Positions 10,194 through 19,839 are shown, counted from the stretch's first letter. The stretch: DNA of 22,189 nt from Perkinsus olseni (GCA_013115135.1 JABANP010000692.1:1-22189), one strand, 5' to 3'. Numbers and translations are program-made. Notes: generated by a model not told the origin, from the sequence alone.

Positions 10194-11260
10194 GAAAACG
10201 GTCTACCGATTCCAAATGCTGCTGTCTTGCCTCCAACCCAATAGGGCATCTCTAGAATGACGATCTTCCCATTTTCCGCATCCTGGTCGACTCCCTCACT
10301 CTTGCTCTCTCATACTACTCGATGCGTTCCTCATGACGCTTGAGAGGCGATCTTCGCTCAGTGTCGAAAAACTTGTCCCTCGTTCTCTGGCCAGACTCGC
10401 TCCCACGAAGGTCTCCGTTAAGTAAAAGCGGAAAAACGATACCACAGACGAGCGTGAAGTAGCTTCGGCAACGGACCGACGAGCAGTAATGTACTGAGAT
10501 CAACTTCCCTACGAAAACACAGACGGGCCGAGCGGGAAGCTGGTATCGTTAATTCAGTAACGCTACTCGGAGACACCTACGTATCCACTCAAGTTCCACG
10601 TAACATTAAGACCAGAATTAGGGATTGGTCATCGCGAGTGCCTGACAGTGCGACCCACAACCTAATGGTAGAACTGTTCCCCCCCAAACCTATCCCATAA
10701 AGAGCCCTTAATCAAGCGACCCAATGCAGCCCCAAGCTGTCAGATACATTGCTAAGCAATGATTGCCTCCATCAAACTGAGTTAGCCCACGCGTATTTCA
10801 CACGGAGGCCCCTATATAAATACTGGTCTACTAAACTCGAGCAGAAGCATCCCCGCTGTCGGTACGTCTGGGAGTCCGAGATCGAGCTGGAGAAACGCGA
10901 TCCTGAAAACAGCGCAGTTGATTGTGGATACGGCAATGACCTGTTGACGAATTAGTAGAACTGCCTAGTGGCTATCGAAATCCCCGTAAACTCGCCTACC
11001 CGTTGGAGTTATTTCGTACGCATAAAGTTTTCGGCCTCTCGAGTCGCAGGTGATGTTTGGACTCGAGACACTCGAGTGAGTGGTCTCCTTACGTCTCTCC
11101 TAGCGCCGTCATGTTCGACCGGACGATATATTGCACGAGACTCATCCAACAGCTGCGAGAATTACTCGCTTCCCTTTTCTATGCCGACTGATAAGCCACC
11201 CTTTGTGCTCCTTCTGCAACCTATGAAGACGCATGAGCATCGAGAACATGGTAGGGCAAG

Positions 11261-11300
11261 ACGGAAATCGGAATTCTACTAGTAGAATTCCGACTTCCGT
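11261..11300. repeat. 40-base near-perfect palindrome, no spacer
   Basis: The 20-base arm ACGGAAATCGGAATTCTACT (11261-11280) is followed directly by AGTAGAATTCCGACTTCCGT, its reverse complement with one mismatch. The central 26 bases are perfectly palindromic. It lies about 320 bases downstream of the coiled-coil gene's stop. Confidence 0.9.
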
Positions 11301-11456
11301 AGCACGATGGAAGTGCCCACAAATCACACATTCAGTATTCCTGACGTTAACAAGTTCGGCTGCAGGGAGGAAACACCAGAGGCTTGGTTAGACCAGTTCA
11401 GGAAGGACACCACGACAATACTGAGCTCTACATGAGACTCCGTGATTTTCATGTAT

Positions 11457-11488
11457 CTGGATTCAGAATCTGGGATTCTGAATCCCAG
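11457..11488. repeat. Hairpin with nested palindromes
   Basis: GGATTCAGAATC pairs with GATTCTGAATCC around a 3-base loop, extended by CT/CAG-type pairing at the base. Each arm also contains a self-palindrome (GATTCAGAATC and GATTCTGAATC). Confidence 0.75.
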
Positions 11489-11618
11489 TGGCGTACCTAT
11501 CTCCTTGTGCTCATTCACCGACACCGACATTCTGGCTAGTAATTCCAAAAATACCAGATGGGTGCATCTCCCTTTCCGAAACCGTATGACAATACCGAAT
11601 AAATTTCCGCGAGTCGTC

Positions 11619-12524
11619 TCACTCATTGGCTTCATGAGCTTTTTGCAGTTTCTCCATCATGCCATACTGCCGCTGCTTCAACTTGTCTATCTCTGTTTCC
11701 CTCTCGGCGAGTGCAGTCCTCAAACGGCTGACCTCCTGGAGATCTGAGACCGATCCGCTGGCTCTCTTCACCCACATGCTTAGCCATAGTGCAAATGCTG
11801 TTCTCGATCGTCAATGCTTCCTCTTGCTCAACCAATAGTGTAAGTTTCGCATCGTATTAGTTGATTGCCAGGTGGTAACTTCGCTCTAGGTCGGCGTTGA
11901 CGCCCGTCAACTTGACGGCCTTGAGTATCTCATTAAGTAACGGAATCGCCAACCGATGGGTTAACATTGATTTGGTCCTCCTTGCGAAGTTCTCTATACA
12001 CGGAGGAGGTGCTTTGGCTCCCACGCTCTGGCATGTCGCGGAATTCTTCCATTATGAAGCGCTGACAGGAACACCATAGGATGACTGTGTCGATGCAGAG
12101 AGTCTCTGCCAGAGACGATCATGCAGTAGAGCCGACGAACGTCACACTACATGATGAAACGTACATCCTGTATTCACTGAGATGAGCCAGTGACTCCTCA
12201 GATGACCTACAACTCAACTCACTGAATCATTGATTTAGTAAATCAGCCTCATTTTGAGCCAGCGCTTCTTTTGCTTTCTCTCCATTTTCTTTTCTAGATC
12301 GAGGCGCGCCTTCTCTCTCGCGCTCTTCACTGCTTGCTCGACCCCGGCCTCCATCTTGAAAATCTAGAGTCTAAATCACGATGATTACACTTTTGGTCCA
12401 AAGGCTTTGGAGAAGGGGAATCTTCCATACCTCGCTTGGGTTTTCGTTTTCCTCGAGTAATGCCGTTACTCTCGTTCTCTGTGTCGTGTGCCTCTCTTTT
12501 AGGACGGCGACACTTTCCATTCAA
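11619..12524 (-). CDS. Coiled-coil protein gene with very short introns, or its relic
   Basis: Minus-strand coding-like segments run 12524 to 11619. First a basic, nuclear-signal-like part (RGKRKPKRGMEDSPSPKPLD). Next a charged helix (VEQAVKSAREKARLDLEKKM). Then MEEFRDMPERGSQSTSSVYR. Last, heptad-rich helices (EALTIENSICTMAKH, then EVSRLRTALAERETEIDKLK), ending KAHEANE and stop at 11619-11621. Phase-0 introns fit at 11736-11775 (40 bases), 11827-11901 (75) and 11929-11965 (37). Those at 11827 and 11929 end in the weaker acceptor GAG and remove coding-looking sequence. Joints above 11966 are unresolved and contain in-frame stops. No family is recognised, and a decayed gene is a real alternative. 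Confidence 0.4.
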
Positions 12525-13537
12525 TCAAAGTCGTAATTGACGAAAAAATGATTTTATTCAGACTCCTGATTCAAATCAGTTGACACGAGAATAATCCAAA
12601 TGCGGGCAGACCAGCCTCGTCCGAGCAGGGATTCAAAATTCTTCCGCAATGAGAGTGTCGACTAATTCCTCATTTTCTAATCGTGGCTATTGAAGGATGA
12701 GGCTCTGCAATTTTGCTTCCTACCTAAGACTGCAGCTCTGCACTGCAGCTCCTGGCGAATACCGCAGCAATAGCAGGCGACGGAAGAGTTTCGAAGACCG
12801 CCGTTGTATGAAATTGGCGTGAGGACAGCCGGCGCCCTTCGTGCTAAGAGACGTGGCGATTATACCATGTACAGCACGATGTATAAGAAAAGCTCCAATC
12901 AAGTCCACGTTTAATCGTGCCCCTTTAAAGCTTAATCTCACGCCAGGTGCACAGTCAGGAATTATCATCGCCACCAGACGGAACAGCCCCTGGACTCAAC
13001 CTTTCATTCTCATTCATCAGTGGGCCACTGTGATGTGGCTGTGGCTGTGTTTGATCAGTGACCGCCAGCCCGCCACAAATTCGCTCGAGAGACCCAATGA
13101 AAACGTTGAAATGCGGAATGCTTCCACCGGAATTGAATCGAGTCCTCAAACTCCAGGCTGGAGTCACCAGTTCCTCGGCTTCTGAAAATTAGGGAGTGCC
13201 CGAGTGCCGAGGGGCGGTGATGCACTCGAACGAGAGTAGCTAACGAAGGAGCGTTGGCGCCGAAAAGCACATCTAACAGGCAAAAATTCATATACAGAAG
13301 CGGTCGAACTCCTCGAAGCACCACTCTCAGGTGCCCGAACTCTCAGCTCCCGAGGGGAGGAGACTCCAGCATGAAACTCGGAAAAATCTAGTGCAGTCTT
13401 AGGTGACACCTCATGTAGTAGTTCATGGTATGCCTGGGGTACTAGCTCGGACGGTAGAGCGATCGCTTATTATGGGCAAGACACCGGGATCGTTATCCGA
13501 GTTCTCGATCCTAGCCCACCCCGCCCCAAGTTTGAGC
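12525..13537. other. Left flank of the retrotransposon, no firm gene
   Basis: The most coding-like stretch is minus 13167-12955 (SIPHFNVFIGSLERICGGLA, then QPQPHHSGPLMNENERLSPG and a stop), which might be a terminal exon. Other frames here conflict with it. Confidence 0.25.
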
Positions 13538-13541
13538 CAAG
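13538..13541. repeat. Target-site duplication, left copy (CAAG)
   Basis: CAAG immediately before the 5' LTR is repeated at 19840-19843 immediately after the 3' LTR. A 4-base duplication fits Ty3-type integration. Confidence 0.8.
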
Positions 13542-13877
13542 TGATAGCGTATGGTCGCTCGCCCAGTCCTTTCATGTGTGACTCTGATTTGTGTGCATCT
13601 GTCCCTACTATGCTATATTCTAGTGATTCAAAGTGAGTACTTCAGTGTCTACTTTCTGTATGGACTATTAGAGTCTTATCTCTCGGTTTTACTCCAAGAT
13701 GTATTCTGGCTACGATATTGATGATGTTGAGTTGGACTATGGTGGTGAAAGTTCGGTTGGAGATAATATGGAGGCCATCAGTGCGGCTTATGAGGACATT
13801 GACGATGGCCATGTATCGGTAGACTCTAACATTGACCTGGGCGACTTTGACTCTCCATCTCACTCTAGAAGCTTTCA
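13542..13877 (+). repeat. 5' LTR
   Basis: Runs from TGATAGCGTATGG to AGAAGCTTTCA. It contains a TATA-like CTATATTC at 13613-13620 that could serve the promoter (weak). The Gag-Pol ATG lies inside it at 13699, so its last 179 bases are coding. Confidence 0.95.
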
Positions 13878-16800
13878 TGGTGCATCATCCGAGAAAGCGA
13901 GAGATGATGATGGAGGGAAGGACAAGACTGAATCCGGGAGTACCCCAGGCGGTCTTGATAATATGTCAGGAGACAATTTGAAGTTTCTGCAGAAGGTGCA
14001 AGATGCCTTCTCTTTGGTGAAGGCGCCCCATAGTCATGATGACTCCATATCGCAAGTACCTATTTACGCACTAGAGTCTATTCTAGGAGTCAACATGGGG
14101 AATCCTATATTCAAGGGTCTGAAATTCAAGGATCCAAAAGGACGCCCTCTTGGTTGCAGTGTCTTCGCCTGGGCTAGATCGTGGGATGTTGTTACCCATC
14201 CGGATGCTTACCCATTCCCTATGGTTACACGTGGGTCTGCAAAGACGTGGAACTACAAGTTCATTATGGAGAAGCTCTACCAGTCAGTTTCGAGTAGTCC
14301 GATGGATCCAGCGCCGCTGATACTCTTAGCGATAACGTTATTGGCCCCCCGTACCATCGCCGACCAGATTGCTAATGGTGCGCAACGTCATGCTAACTCG
14401 CGTGAGGGTGGTAAGAGCCCATGCCTCACTGCTTGGAAGTCTATCAAGGAGACCACCACAGCGGAGGATATGGCGGCGATCTTCCTACGTTTCACTAAGG
14501 GCTGCAGAACTATGGTTGAACAAGCAAAGAAGGACTTGACTGCTCTAAGTTCTGTTGAACAGCCCCAAAAGTACAACCCGGTCCTTCTGATGAGAGAGTA
14601 TGTTGGCCTGCCAAGTAAATCTGAGTTCCAACCATGGAACAAACTGTTTGCCCGTGAGCGCGAGATTGTTGATGCTATCAAGGATCATGAGGAAGGTATA
14701 GATCTGAAGTGGCCTTTCAGGAGGCTTCTACTCATTGAGTTGATTGCATCGAGTAAACGCTGGAGATACCAGCGTGAATCCCTTCTGCTAGTGATGAGGA
14801 AAGTTCGTGATGCTAAATCTCCTGAGGACGTTGTACGGGTACTCTCTGATGCGGCCTATGAGGCCAAATATACTTCACTGGAGATGTTTCTGAATATGAA
14901 GCGCTCTCGTGAAGGACCAGAGTCCGGTTCCCGGAGCAGCAAGTTCCGCAAGGAGGATACATCCAACCCTTTGGAGGGAAATGATAAAGAGCCTTCATCT
15001 TCAACAGCAGACTCCCAGGTACGTATTGTACCAAGGAAGGAAATTGATGAGACCGTCAGGGCGCCGCGGGGTTTCAATCCACCCTCCTATATTCGGAAGG
15101 TTGCTGAACACCATAATGTTAACATGGTTGATCTTATGCACAGGATGAATCGCAAACAGTGTATTCTGTGTGGTGATAGTTCACATCACTTTAAGTCTTG
15201 TAAGAGTTTCTCTAGTAATTTCTCTGCTTACTCAAAGAATGGTTGCGTTGCCTCAGTAAGTGACAAAGGGTACGACCTCCTTGTCGGAACCGCCATAGTG
15301 AGTTTCAGAGATGGTAGAAAGATTCCCATCAAATGTGGCTTTGACTCAATGGCATCGCTGTCAATAGTCAATGAGTCCACTCTCAAGAACATAGCACTGA
15401 AACTCGGAATAGATAATATCGAGAGCACCACGCACTCGCGGCCACGCCAGGTGAGCGGGCTTGCCTCGTCAACCCGTCTTGAAAGGACAACCAGTCTTTG
15501 TATCCTTTTCCGTGGCTATGAAGTCCAACAGGAATGTTGGATCCTGCCTGAAGGGGTTGCCAGCCTTCCTGCAGGACTGGATGTGAACATCGGTTACTCA
15601 GATCTGCGGAACTACGGAATAACCATACAACTCCCTACCAATGAACCTGACATAGTAGACCTCAGACTTGCAAACTCAGATGTCCTGAGGTCCGCTGTAG
15701 AGCAAAAGCTCGCAGAACAAGTCGGCGTGTACCATTCTCTCCCAGGCGGGAAAAAGTTCCTGGGTACTCTCCGCACTCTAGAGAGTGCGGAATTGAGAGA
15801 CACGGCTCAACAGAGATGGACTTACGAAGTACACTGGGACATGGACTCAATATCGACAGGAAAGAATCAGTCTTTCGACTACAGCATTAGTATGTTCGAC
15901 AAACTATCCACAGACCAACTGGAGATATCCGACTCGGAACTGAGGAAACTGACTGATCCCGGATGGTGGTGGAAGGAAAACGACCCTAACCCGCCGGTCC
16001 CTGCTGAGAGAGCTCTCGTACTTCCTGATGAAATAGTATCCTTTCCCTTACTCCAAAGCACCTTCAAGTCGACCAAAATAAGGTTGTGTTCGGATGCAAG
16101 AGAGTTGAACAAGAGAATTCCACGATCCTCATATTGCGGTCAAGCTGTCGGGGAATGCCTGGATACGATCAGGGGGAATTACTCTCCAGGAGATGCCCTA
16201 CACTTCGTCGACTTACAAAAAGCTTTTTATAAGCTGAGATTAGGTGGAAATAGGGTATTGAGGATTCGATGTAACGGCCAAAACTATTTTACCAATAGGG
16301 TTATATTTGGAATTTCTTGCGGTCCATCAGCCCTTAATGGGCAAATATTGACCTTGCTGAACGCATCACTGTCGGTTTTCCTTGGCAAGGACGTCAAACT
16401 GCGTGATGTTCGCGAGGCAAATAACCTTATCCCCGGGGTCACCATCGTCATTTTCTACGATGATCTCTGCATATTCGGGGATGAGGAGAAGTGCAGACTC
16501 CTCATCGAAATCCTTTCCCATGCAGCGTTATTAGTCGGAGGAGAATTTCCAGCGGATAAGCATGACGAACTCTCAACCACAGCCGCACCGGTTCGTCACC
16601 TCGGCGCGTGGTGGTCGGTGAGTGAGTTCCGCCAACTCGTCATCCAATGTGTCCCTATACCACCCGATGCGTTAACTATCCAAGAGTCTATGACTCGCCG
16701 CCTTGCCTTCGCAATCGCGGGTCATAGATATGATCCGATGAAGCTACATCCTGTAGCTAGACTCGTTGCCAACAGGATAAGACGCTGGTTCGAAAAATCC

Positions 16801-19479
16801 GAAGGTGGAAATACAAAATTCGGATGGAATAGACGCTGGAACCTGACCCCCAAACAGATGGGCATCCTGCAATACCTTCTCGATCTGTCTAATGCTGACA
16901 TGACCGACGATTGCAAGCACTATAGCGCTCCTCCCGAATACGCATCTATCGAAGCATACTGTGACGCTTCTGGAAGCGGCTACGGTTTCTCCGTCCACCT
17001 AGTGGGCTTTGAGGAACCCGCCAAGACCTGCCAAGCCCCCTATGTCCTTGAAGAGACAGCAGAGGAATACGGGGACAACGAACGATCCTGGCACATCAAC
17101 AGGAAAGAATGTTTACCAATGCTACGTGTCCTCCAGCGGGTCCTGTATTGGGTCAATATCCTTAGGAGGAATATAACCGAAGTCCGCGTCTTCAGTGATA
17201 ACTCTAGCGCAGTTGCTTGGGCTTCGGATAAGCCACCGAAAGCACACAACATCGAGACCATTGAGATTCAACGGCTCCAGTCGTCCATGAGAGCGATCGT
17301 TGAAACACTCAAGGAGGACCACAACTGCGAGGTCCAAATAAGTCATATCAAAGGATCAGAAAACACGAGGGCGGATTTCTTAAGTAGAGCCCTGAAGTCT
17401 ATTCCTCAGCTCTCTCCGCTAGGGAAGGCTAAAGCCACGGCAAATGCGGGGTGTGGCAGTAGAGACGACTTCACCATGATCGTGACCGACACGAACGGAG
17501 ATGTGACAGTTTGTCCAAACTCGCACAACCCATACACAGGGTTGACCCGAACCGCCATAGCCCCAACGCAAGAATCTCACTCCGATGCTGCTGCCGCTGA
17601 GAGTAACGATGACATTGTCTTCACCTTAGTAAGCAATGACGCCATGCTTCCAGTAACCGAGGCCGATGCAAGAGACGTTCAAAGATTCGACTCCTTGGGG
17701 GGCATAGGAGACCTTTCAGAAGCCGAAATCCTTGATCATGTGCGCGAGGCTCTCGCATGCCACACATTCACGCAGCAGCAATCCATATTCGACCTTCCCC
17801 TGAACGAAGTGCTCTCTTGCCTAGGAGCCTTAGACTATGTGGATTCTGTGCCAGACAGGGTCAGCAAAGTATGCGCAGGGGGTGTTCATGGACAATATCT
17901 AAGCTGGGATTCGGCAGAGGAGCTCTTGATCGTAAGTGATCCTAGTGAGCCAGAAGTTCGGTGGCGAGTGTATCTACCAACCAAGCGGGCAAGGGCTTGG
18001 GCGGTTTTCCTCCACCACGACCACCCTCTCATATCATTCCACAAGAGCCTACAGCGGGTTCTACACTCACTTAGGCATGCCCCTAAAGGCGTGAGCTTCT
18101 GGTGGGATGGGATGACCAAATACATATCCAAAATGCTGAAATCCTGTCGTACATGTCAACTGGCTAAACACCACACCGCCATTGCTAATGCACCGACAGT
18201 CTCAAGGAGGTGGCAGCAGAGGTTCCGAACCATCCAATTGGACTTTGCGGGTCCCTTCCATAGGGACTCGGAATCAGAACCCAGCCCATGGGGGGCAGAG
18301 TATCTATGCGTGATGATCTGCGAGTGCACTAATATTTGTCTCGTTGTCCCCACTGCATCAACATCTGCTCGAGATGTCATCGGGGCCCTCACGATATGGT
18401 TCAGCACATACGGTGTTCCTGAAGCCATCCAACTTGATGCGTGCCCTGCCCATGACAGCCAAGCTCTCCGGGTCTTTGTGTCTGCTTGGTCATCAAGTCT
18501 GAAGCTAGGCATTCCGAGACGCCCGGAGTGCCAAGGAAAAGTTGAGAGGCTCATTAGGGACATCAAGGAAGCCGTTCGTGTAGGGAAGAACCTTGCTCCG
18601 TGCCCCTTGCCGTGGTGGCAAAGTGCTCTAAGTTACGCAATAGTGCATAATACTTCGCCAATAAAAGGCGGCTTCGGTCTGACTCCAATGGAACTATCTC
18701 ATGCGTTGGAACCTCCTAACTTTATGTCACCTCCCACCTCAGATAGGAAATTGGATCCCGACCAGATTCAGGAGCTCTGGCTCAGTTTCCACAGCTTCCT
18801 GTCCACAACGCTGGAGAACTATTTAGTCTCCAGGGCCGAGAGGAGCCTCTGTGAGGAGCTTAAGGCCCTTGCTGGGTCCGATGTGAACCTCGGTCTACTT
18901 CCCGGCCAACAAGTATTGCTATCACAGATCATAGATGGCAAAAGAGCGCTTTCTGGGCCCTTCACAATCGCCAGGCGTGACTCAGATAACCCAACGATCC
19001 TCTATTTAGAGGGATTAGACAAGCCAGTTTCTCTGAACCAGCTGGTCCTATACCATAGTGATATGGATCGCGATGCCCTAGAATTCGCAACTGAGCCCGT
19101 GCGTACCTCCTTCTCCACCAGCGCGAGTTCTTCTCTGCCTGATGGCATTCGTCTTACTGAGCTTGAAGCCAACATTCACTGGGTGGTCTACAAAGAATTG
19201 GATCCCACTCGGTCTCCTGACGAGGAGCCGGTGTTACTGATTTATGCTGCTCGTTTCCTCTCAGGTGATCAGATCAGTAGAACTATTGAGATCCAAGGGC
19301 TTGATCATAAACTTCGCACTAACACTTGGGTTCTTCCTCCTCGAAGTGAGCGTCACCTGGCTGTGAAGCATATCTCCTATGATCAAGTCATCGGCTCAGC
19401 CGGATTCAAGCCTACCGCACGTGGTATGGTCCCTCTTCAGCACCGGAAGTGGTTCGAGTCCCAAGGTTGCATCGTGTAA
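13699..19479 (+). CDS. Gag-Pol polyprotein of the LTR retrotransposon
   Basis: 1926 residues in one frame, no frameshift. Residues 1-60 are acidic and LTR-encoded. Gag follows to about 480. The zinc knuckle is C488-x2-C491-x4-H496-x4-C501. The protease region has D549 in FDSMASLSIV, where D[ST]G is expected. RT shows VDLQKAFY (D838) and FYDD (D921, D922). RNase H has D1089, E1137, D1167 and D1226. Integrase has histidines at 1442 and 1448 with CRTC at 1483-1486, then D1515, D1580 and E1616 (35 residues between the last two). The GPF module is at 1753-1755. About 135 further residues match nothing I know. Function is packaging, reverse transcription and integration of the element. Stop TAA at 19477-19479. 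Confidence 0.95.
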   Translation: MYSGYDIDDVELDYGGESSVGDNMEAISAAYEDIDDGHVSVDSNIDLGDFDSPSHSRSFHGASSEKARDDDGGKDKTESGSTPGGLDNMSGDNLKFLQKVQDAFSLVKAPHSHDDSISQVPIYALESILGVNMGNPIFKGLKFKDPKGRPLGCSVFAWARSWDVVTHPDAYPFPMVTRGSAKTWNYKFIMEKLYQSVSSSPMDPAPLILLAITLLAPRTIADQIANGAQRHANSREGGKSPCLTAWKSIKETTTAEDMAAIFLRFTKGCRTMVEQAKKDLTALSSVEQPQKYNPVLLMREYVGLPSKSEFQPWNKLFAREREIVDAIKDHEEGIDLKWPFRRLLLIELIASSKRWRYQRESLLLVMRKVRDAKSPEDVVRVLSDAAYEAKYTSLEMFLNMKRSREGPESGSRSSKFRKEDTSNPLEGNDKEPSSSTADSQVRIVPRKEIDETVRAPRGFNPPSYIRKVAEHHNVNMVDLMHRMNRKQCILCGDSSHHFKSCKSFSSNFSAYSKNGCVASVSDKGYDLLVGTAIVSFRDGRKIPIKCGFDSMASLSIVNESTLKNIALKLGIDNIESTTHSRPRQVSGLASSTRLERTTSLCILFRGYEVQQECWILPEGVASLPAGLDVNIGYSDLRNYGITIQLPTNEPDIVDLRLANSDVLRSAVEQKLAEQVGVYHSLPGGKKFLGTLRTLESAELRDTAQQRWTYEVHWDMDSISTGKNQSFDYSISMFDKLSTDQLEISDSELRKLTDPGWWWKENDPNPPVPAERALVLPDEIVSFPLLQSTFKSTKIRLCSDARELNKRIPRSSYCGQAVGECLDTIRGNYSPGDALHFVDLQKAFYKLRLGGNRVLRIRCNGQNYFTNRVIFGISCGPSALNGQILTLLNASLSVFLGKDVKLRDVREANNLIPGVTIVIFYDDLCIFGDEEKCRLLIEILSHAALLVGGEFPADKHDELSTTAAPVRHLGAWWSVSEFRQLVIQCVPIPPDALTIQESMTRRLAFAIAGHRYDPMKLHPVARLVANRIRRWFEKSEGGNTKFGWNRRWNLTPKQMGILQYLLDLSNADMTDDCKHYSAPPEYASIEAYCDASGSGYGFSVHLVGFEEPAKTCQAPYVLEETAEEYGDNERSWHINRKECLPMLRVLQRVLYWVNILRRNITEVRVFSDNSSAVAWASDKPPKAHNIETIEIQRLQSSMRAIVETLKEDHNCEVQISHIKGSENTRADFLSRALKSIPQLSPLGKAKATANAGCGSRDDFTMIVTDTNGDVTVCPNSHNPYTGLTRTAIAPTQESHSDAAAAESNDDIVFTLVSNDAMLPVTEADARDVQRFDSLGGIGDLSEAEILDHVREALACHTFTQQQSIFDLPLNEVLSCLGALDYVDSVPDRVSKVCAGGVHGQYLSWDSAEELLIVSDPSEPEVRWRVYLPTKRARAWAVFLHHDHPLISFHKSLQRVLHSLRHAPKGVSFWWDGMTKYISKMLKSCRTCQLAKHHTAIANAPTVSRRWQQRFRTIQLDFAGPFHRDSESEPSPWGAEYLCVMICECTNICLVVPTASTSARDVIGALTIWFSTYGVPEAIQLDACPAHDSQALRVFVSAWSSSLKLGIPRRPECQGKVERLIRDIKEAVRVGKNLAPCPLPWWQSALSYAIVHNTSPIKGGFGLTPMELSHALEPPNFMSPPTSDRKLDPDQIQELWLSFHSFLSTTLENYLVSRAERSLCEELKALAGSDVNLGLLPGQQVLLSQIIDGKRALSGPFTIARRDSDNPTILYLEGLDKPVSLNQLVLYHSDMDRDALEFATEPVRTSFSTSASSSLPDGIRLTELEANIHWVVYKELDPTRSPDEEPVLLIYAARFLSGDQISRTIEIQGLDHKLRTNTWVLPPRSERHLAVKHISYDQVIGSAGFKPTARGMVPLQHRKWFESQGCIV
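13878..13891 (+). promoter_or_regulatory. Primer-binding site for minus-strand DNA synthesis
   Basis: TGGTGCATCATCCG starts at the first base after the LTR. Its complement ends in GCACCA, as a tRNA 3' end does. The tRNA cannot be named from this. The site is also translated as part of Gag. Confidence 0.65.
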
Positions 19480-19493
19480 TGACTTACGCCTCG

Positions 19494-19503
19494 CTGGGGG
19501 GCA
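19494..19503 (+). promoter_or_regulatory. Polypurine tract (short)
   Basis: TGGGGGGCA-type purine run abutting the 3' LTR, where plus-strand synthesis is primed. Six G's only, followed by CA, so it is shorter and less pure than usual. Only 24 bases separate the Gag-Pol stop from the LTR. Confidence 0.5.
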
Positions 19504-19839
19504 TGATAGCGTATGGTCGCTCGCCCAGTCCTTTCATGTGTGACTCTGATTTGTGTGCATCTGTCCCTACTATGCTATATTCTAGTGATTCAAAGTGAGT
19601 ACTTCAGTGTCTACTTTCTGTATGGACTATTAGAGTCTTATCTCTCGGTTTTACTCCAAGATGTATTCTGGCTACGATATTGATGATGTTGAGTTGGACT
19701 ATGGTGGTGAAAGTTCGGTTGGAGATAATATGGAGGCCATCAGTGCGGCTTATGAGGACATTGACGATGGCCATGTATCGGTAGACTCTAACATTGACCT
19801 GGGCGACTTTGACTCTCCATCTCACTCTAGAAGCTTTCA
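19504..19839 (+). repeat. 3' LTR
   Basis: Base-for-base identical to 13542-13877 by eye. It therefore carries a second copy of the Gag start: a frame from 19661 repeats the first 60 residues, then reads 12 flanking codons (KGGWFGAQTSVS) to a stop at 19877-19879. Confidence 0.95.

Larger units (their letters stand above)
9420..11260. other. Long intergenic stretch, little identified
   Basis: Coding-like fragments are weak and unassigned. A minus-strand stretch at 9570-9875 (including LLDFLHAFPLGSAHLLVESF) and a plus-strand stretch near 10830-10955 (KLEQKHPRCRYVWESEIELE) are the best, but neither has a start, a splice partner or a recognisable family. Two hairpins (9942-9980 and 10163-10193) are listed separately. 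Confidence 0.35.
13542..19839 (+). mobile_element. Complete Ty3/Gypsy-like LTR retrotransposon, 6298 bases
   Basis: Two 336-base LTRs beginning TG and ending CA, identical as read by eye, bracket a single 1926-codon Gag-Pol frame. A primer-binding site directly follows the 5' LTR, a short purine run precedes the 3' LTR, and CAAG target duplications flank the whole. The order protease-RT-RNase H-integrase excludes Copia. The RNase H and GPF module favour Ty3/Gypsy over BEL/Pao, but this is motif-level placement only. Identical LTRs mean recent insertion. The intact frame means possible autonomy. Confidence 0.95.

Noticed and set aside
13525..13541. Minus-strand TTGGCTCAA resembling the end of the dinoflagellate/Perkinsus spliced leader
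   Set aside because: Only about nine bases match, and it is not at a plausible gene start, so chance is the simpler explanation.
13642..13878. 78-codon minus-strand frame in each LTR (also 19604-19840)
   Set aside because: It is duplicated only because the LTRs are, and it is antisense to the LTR-encoded Gag start.
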